Positions 62,764 to 64,000 of a stretch of DNA of 64,000 nucleotides are shown piece after piece; within the stretch, counting starts at the first letter, position 1, and the number at the start of each line of letters is the position of its first letter. This stretch comes from Oligoflexia bacterium (GTDB lineage: Bacteria > Bdellovibrionota > Bdellovibrionia > JABDDW01): contig JADJXN010000006.1 of NCBI GenBank assembly GCA_016715815.1, positions 1 through 64,000 of the forward strand. Direction: 5' to 3'. Below the pieces are notes generated by a model, which saw nothing but the letters and a program-made list of their open reading frames with translations, did not search any database and had not been told where the DNA came from. A program made the position numbers and the translations under genes.

Positions 62764-63217
62764 TATGAAAATAAAATCTGAAATCTGAACTCTCCGGATG
62801 CCATTTTAGAATTTAGTTATATTTGAAGCATTTGGCACGATTGCAATATTAAAGGGCGGCTTGCGCCGCCCCTTGGAATGGATTCCTCCTTAAGAAAAGC
62901 CTAAAAAGACATGGTACTAATCGACACAAGGAGAGAAAACTTGAAAGCAAAACGAGCTGGCTTTATGTCTTGGTTTTGCTAACTAAGTTAATCTATTATG
63001 TAAGGTTAATTCTGACCAAGGGTTTGTAGAGAAACAGTGTGGGATTATTAACAACTGCTATTGAAGGCTAAAGGGCGGTTGCAAGCCACTATTAGATTTT
63101 GACTCAAAGCCTGTCGTGCGACAGGCTTGGATGATATTAATTGTTATACTTTAATCTTCTAATACTATTTCAAGAAAATTCTTGAATTTTCATGAAAAAA
63201 GATAGACAATAACTATT
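62764..63217. other. 454-bp intergenic region with several hairpins
   Basis: Contents: CCGGATGCCAT (62794-62804, like 14935-14945); a G+C-rich hairpin GGGCGGC-TTGC-GCCGCCC (62854-62871); a related AAAGGGCGG sequence at 63070-63078; a perfect 10-bp inverted repeat AAGCCTGTCG/CGACAGGCTT (63107-63128); and dyads before the toxin-antitoxin genes. The first hairpin may end the dcw/lpxH transcript but lacks a U-run. It may hold a small RNA; no convincing protein gene. Confidence 0.5.
63169..63198 (+). promoter_or_regulatory. candidate autoregulatory operator of the toxin-antitoxin pair
   Basis: TTCAAGAA-AA-TTCTTGAA (63169-63186) is a perfect 8-bp inverted repeat, and TTTTCATGAAAA (63187-63198) is a perfect palindrome directly after it, ending 19 bp before the antitoxin ATG. 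RHH antitoxins usually bind such paired dyads to repress their own operon. Confidence 0.55.
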
Positions 63218-63430
63218 ATGAAGGCTGTTAAGTTTGCTACTCAAATAGATGAAAAGGTTCTTAAAGAGCTTAAAAAGTATGCTGAAGAATCAGATAAAAG
63301 CATTTCTCGAATTGTAACCGATGCTGTTAATGAGCACTTAAAACGTGTGCGTGTAAGGCCCGCATTTACAGAAGCACTTGAAAAAGTACTAGTAGAAAAT
63401 TCTGAGCTTTTAAAACGTTTAGCAAAGTAA
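63218..63430 (+). CDS. ribbon-helix-helix antitoxin
   Basis: 70 residues. KAVKFATQIDEKVLKELKKY has the RHH strand-then-helix pattern and SISRIVTDAVNEHLKRV the second helix; the C-terminal part would wrap the toxin. It lies 6 bp before the Doc-like toxin gene. Doc usually pairs with Phd, so this is a mixed RHH-Doc system. It likely represses the operon through the dyads just upstream. Confidence 0.8.
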   Translation: MKAVKFATQIDEKVLKELKKYAEESDKSISRIVTDAVNEHLKRVRVRPAFTEALEKVLVENSELLKRLAK

Positions 63431-63436
63431 CTTAAA

Positions 63437-63817
63437 ATGAAAACTATTTTATACCCAACTCTTGAAGAGGCTCTTGAACTTCACAGAAGGCTTATTGAAA
63501 GCTTTGGTGGCACAGCTGGTGTAAGAGATATGGGGCTATTGCAAAGTTCTTTGGCAAGACCGCAGACAGGCTATTATGAAACTATTTTTTTAGAAGCAGC
63601 AGCCCTTATGCAAAGTTTGGCAGCAAATCATGCCTTTGTTGATGGTAATAAAAGGGTGGCGTTTGCCATGACAGTTATTTTTTTAAGAATGAATAGTTTG
63701 AGATTCATTGTTGATCCAGATAATGGCGAAAGTTTTTTAATCAACAAGGTCATCAAAGAAAAAGTAATTCTTGAGAAAATTGCAAAGTGGTTAGAAACTC
63801 ACAGTCGCCAAGTTTGA
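63437..63817 (+). CDS. doc: Doc-like (Fic-fold) toxin
   Basis: 126 residues. YPTLEEALELHRRLIESFGG, GVRDMGLLQSSLARP and the Fic/Doc core HAFVDGNKR at 65-73 match death-on-curing toxins. P1 Doc phosphorylates EF-Tu and stops translation, and this core keeps the residues needed. All regions appear intact, so it is probably active unless bound by the RHH partner. Confidence 0.9.
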   Translation: MKTILYPTLEEALELHRRLIESFGGTAGVRDMGLLQSSLARPQTGYYETIFLEAAALMQSLAANHAFVDGNKRVAFAMTVIFLRMNSLRFIVDPDNGESFLINKVIKEKVILEKIAKWLETHSRQV

Positions 63818-63850
63818 TCTTAAAGGCTTAAGGTATGAAGAATGCAAAAA

Positions 63851-64000
63851 CTAGTGTTCTAAAACAAGTTTGCCAGTGCTTTTTCCTGATTCAATAAATT
63901 GATGAGCTTTTGCCACATCATTAAATGAAAAAATATTTACGTGGGGTGGCTTAATTTGGCCACTATTAATCATTTCAACTAAACCGTTTAGATTTTCTTG
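63851..64000 (-). CDS. C-terminal end of a zinc-type alcohol dehydrogenase/quinone oxidoreductase (partial)
   Basis: The last 49 codons of a minus-strand gene, running off the window. The peptide includes INSGQIKPPHVNIFSFNDVA, then KAHQFIESGKSTGKLVLEH before a TAG. This is the typical end of medium-chain dehydrogenase/reductase quinone oxidoreductases, where A..A....SG...GK.V... closes the NADPH domain. Convergent with the toxin gene. Confidence 0.8.
   Translation of the reverse strand, partial: QENLNGLVEMINSGQIKPPHVNIFSFNDVAKAHQFIESGKSTGKLVLEH

Noticed and set aside
62941..62982. 13-codon TTG-led mini-ORF after an AAGGAGAG sequence
   Set aside because: Too short and without coding character; the purine-rich sequence may belong to an RNA or be chance.
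1..64000. tRNA, rRNA, CRISPR, prophage or transposase genes
   Set aside because: I looked for cloverleaf-like intergenic sequences, regular direct repeats with spacers, and integrase or transposase motifs and saw none. The only mobile candidates are the two palindromic elements and possibly the HNH gene and toxin-antitoxin pair.

Overview
The window is a gene-dense, low-G+C stretch of a Gram-negative, diderm chromosome. It carries Tol-Pal lipoproteins, a FadL-type porin, LpxH, several outer-membrane barrels, meso-DAP-type MurE and a complete division and cell-wall (dcw) cluster. The best guess for the host is Bdellovibrionota (a Bdellovibrio/Bacteriovorax relative). The hints are an AglT/AgmU-like TPR gene pair, RNase J in a Gram-negative setting, a metallopeptidase-propeller-barrel protein, a DUF222-like HNH gene and many lineage-specific exported proteins. 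This is inference from gene content; no rRNA or tRNA gene is present to place it.

Layout. 1-5.6 kb: exported or anchored proteins of unknown role, ssb, and a 923-residue HEYAH metallopeptidase/propeller/barrel protein. 5.6-7.1 kb: Tol-Pal lipoproteins (pal, a DUF4398-like protein, cpoB). 7.1-11.3 kb: tsaD, rsmA, a FadL-like porin, a DUF502 protein and smpB. 11-15 kb: a HAMP protein, a charged lipoprotein, coiled-coil and unknown proteins, and an RsuA/RluB-type pseudouridine synthase. 15-20 kb, mostly minus strand: a DsbD-like protein, lon and fabI. 20-26 kb: a phytochelatin-synthase-like protease, a DnaQ-type exonuclease with a WYL-like tail, an lspA-HAMP fusion, a REC-GGDEF protein, PBP4 and MltD-LysM. 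26-33.7 kb: an exported TPR/barrel operon resembling the Glt gliding machinery. 33.7-44 kb: RNase J, PPTase, PlsC, class II aldolase, GNAT, HNH, UPRT, thymidine kinase and several unknowns. 44-62 kb: mraZ-rsmH-ftsL-ftsI-murE-murF-mraY-murD-ftsW-murG-murC-murB-ddl-ftsQ-ftsA-ftsZ, then lpxH. 62.8-64 kb: an RHH/Doc toxin-antitoxin pair and the end of an oxidoreductase.

How it fits together. The dcw genes are packed with 4-bp stop/start overlaps behind one control region. That region has four GTGG boxes at exact 10-bp spacing, the pattern expected of an MraZ operator. Envelope maintenance genes (pal/cpoB, PBP4, MltD, LspA, LpxH, PlsC, Lon) dominate the rest.

Most notable observations. (1) A perfect 28-bp inverted repeat around a 61-bp core lies between lon and dsbD. 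A near-identical-armed copy lies between murB and ddl. Both overlap the stop codon of the upstream gene, and one supplies MurB's last codons. (2) Four genes (cpoB, lspA, an exported gene at 26.1 kb, ftsW) each carry an apparent frameshift at or beside a 5-6 base homopolymer. This points to sequence error, although slippage cannot be excluded. (3) Unusual architectures: LspA fused to a two-TM HAMP module, a DEDDh exonuclease with a WYL-like tail, and a zinc-ribbon/TM protein with a secretin-like C-terminus. No tRNA, rRNA, CRISPR array, prophage or insertion-sequence transposase was seen.
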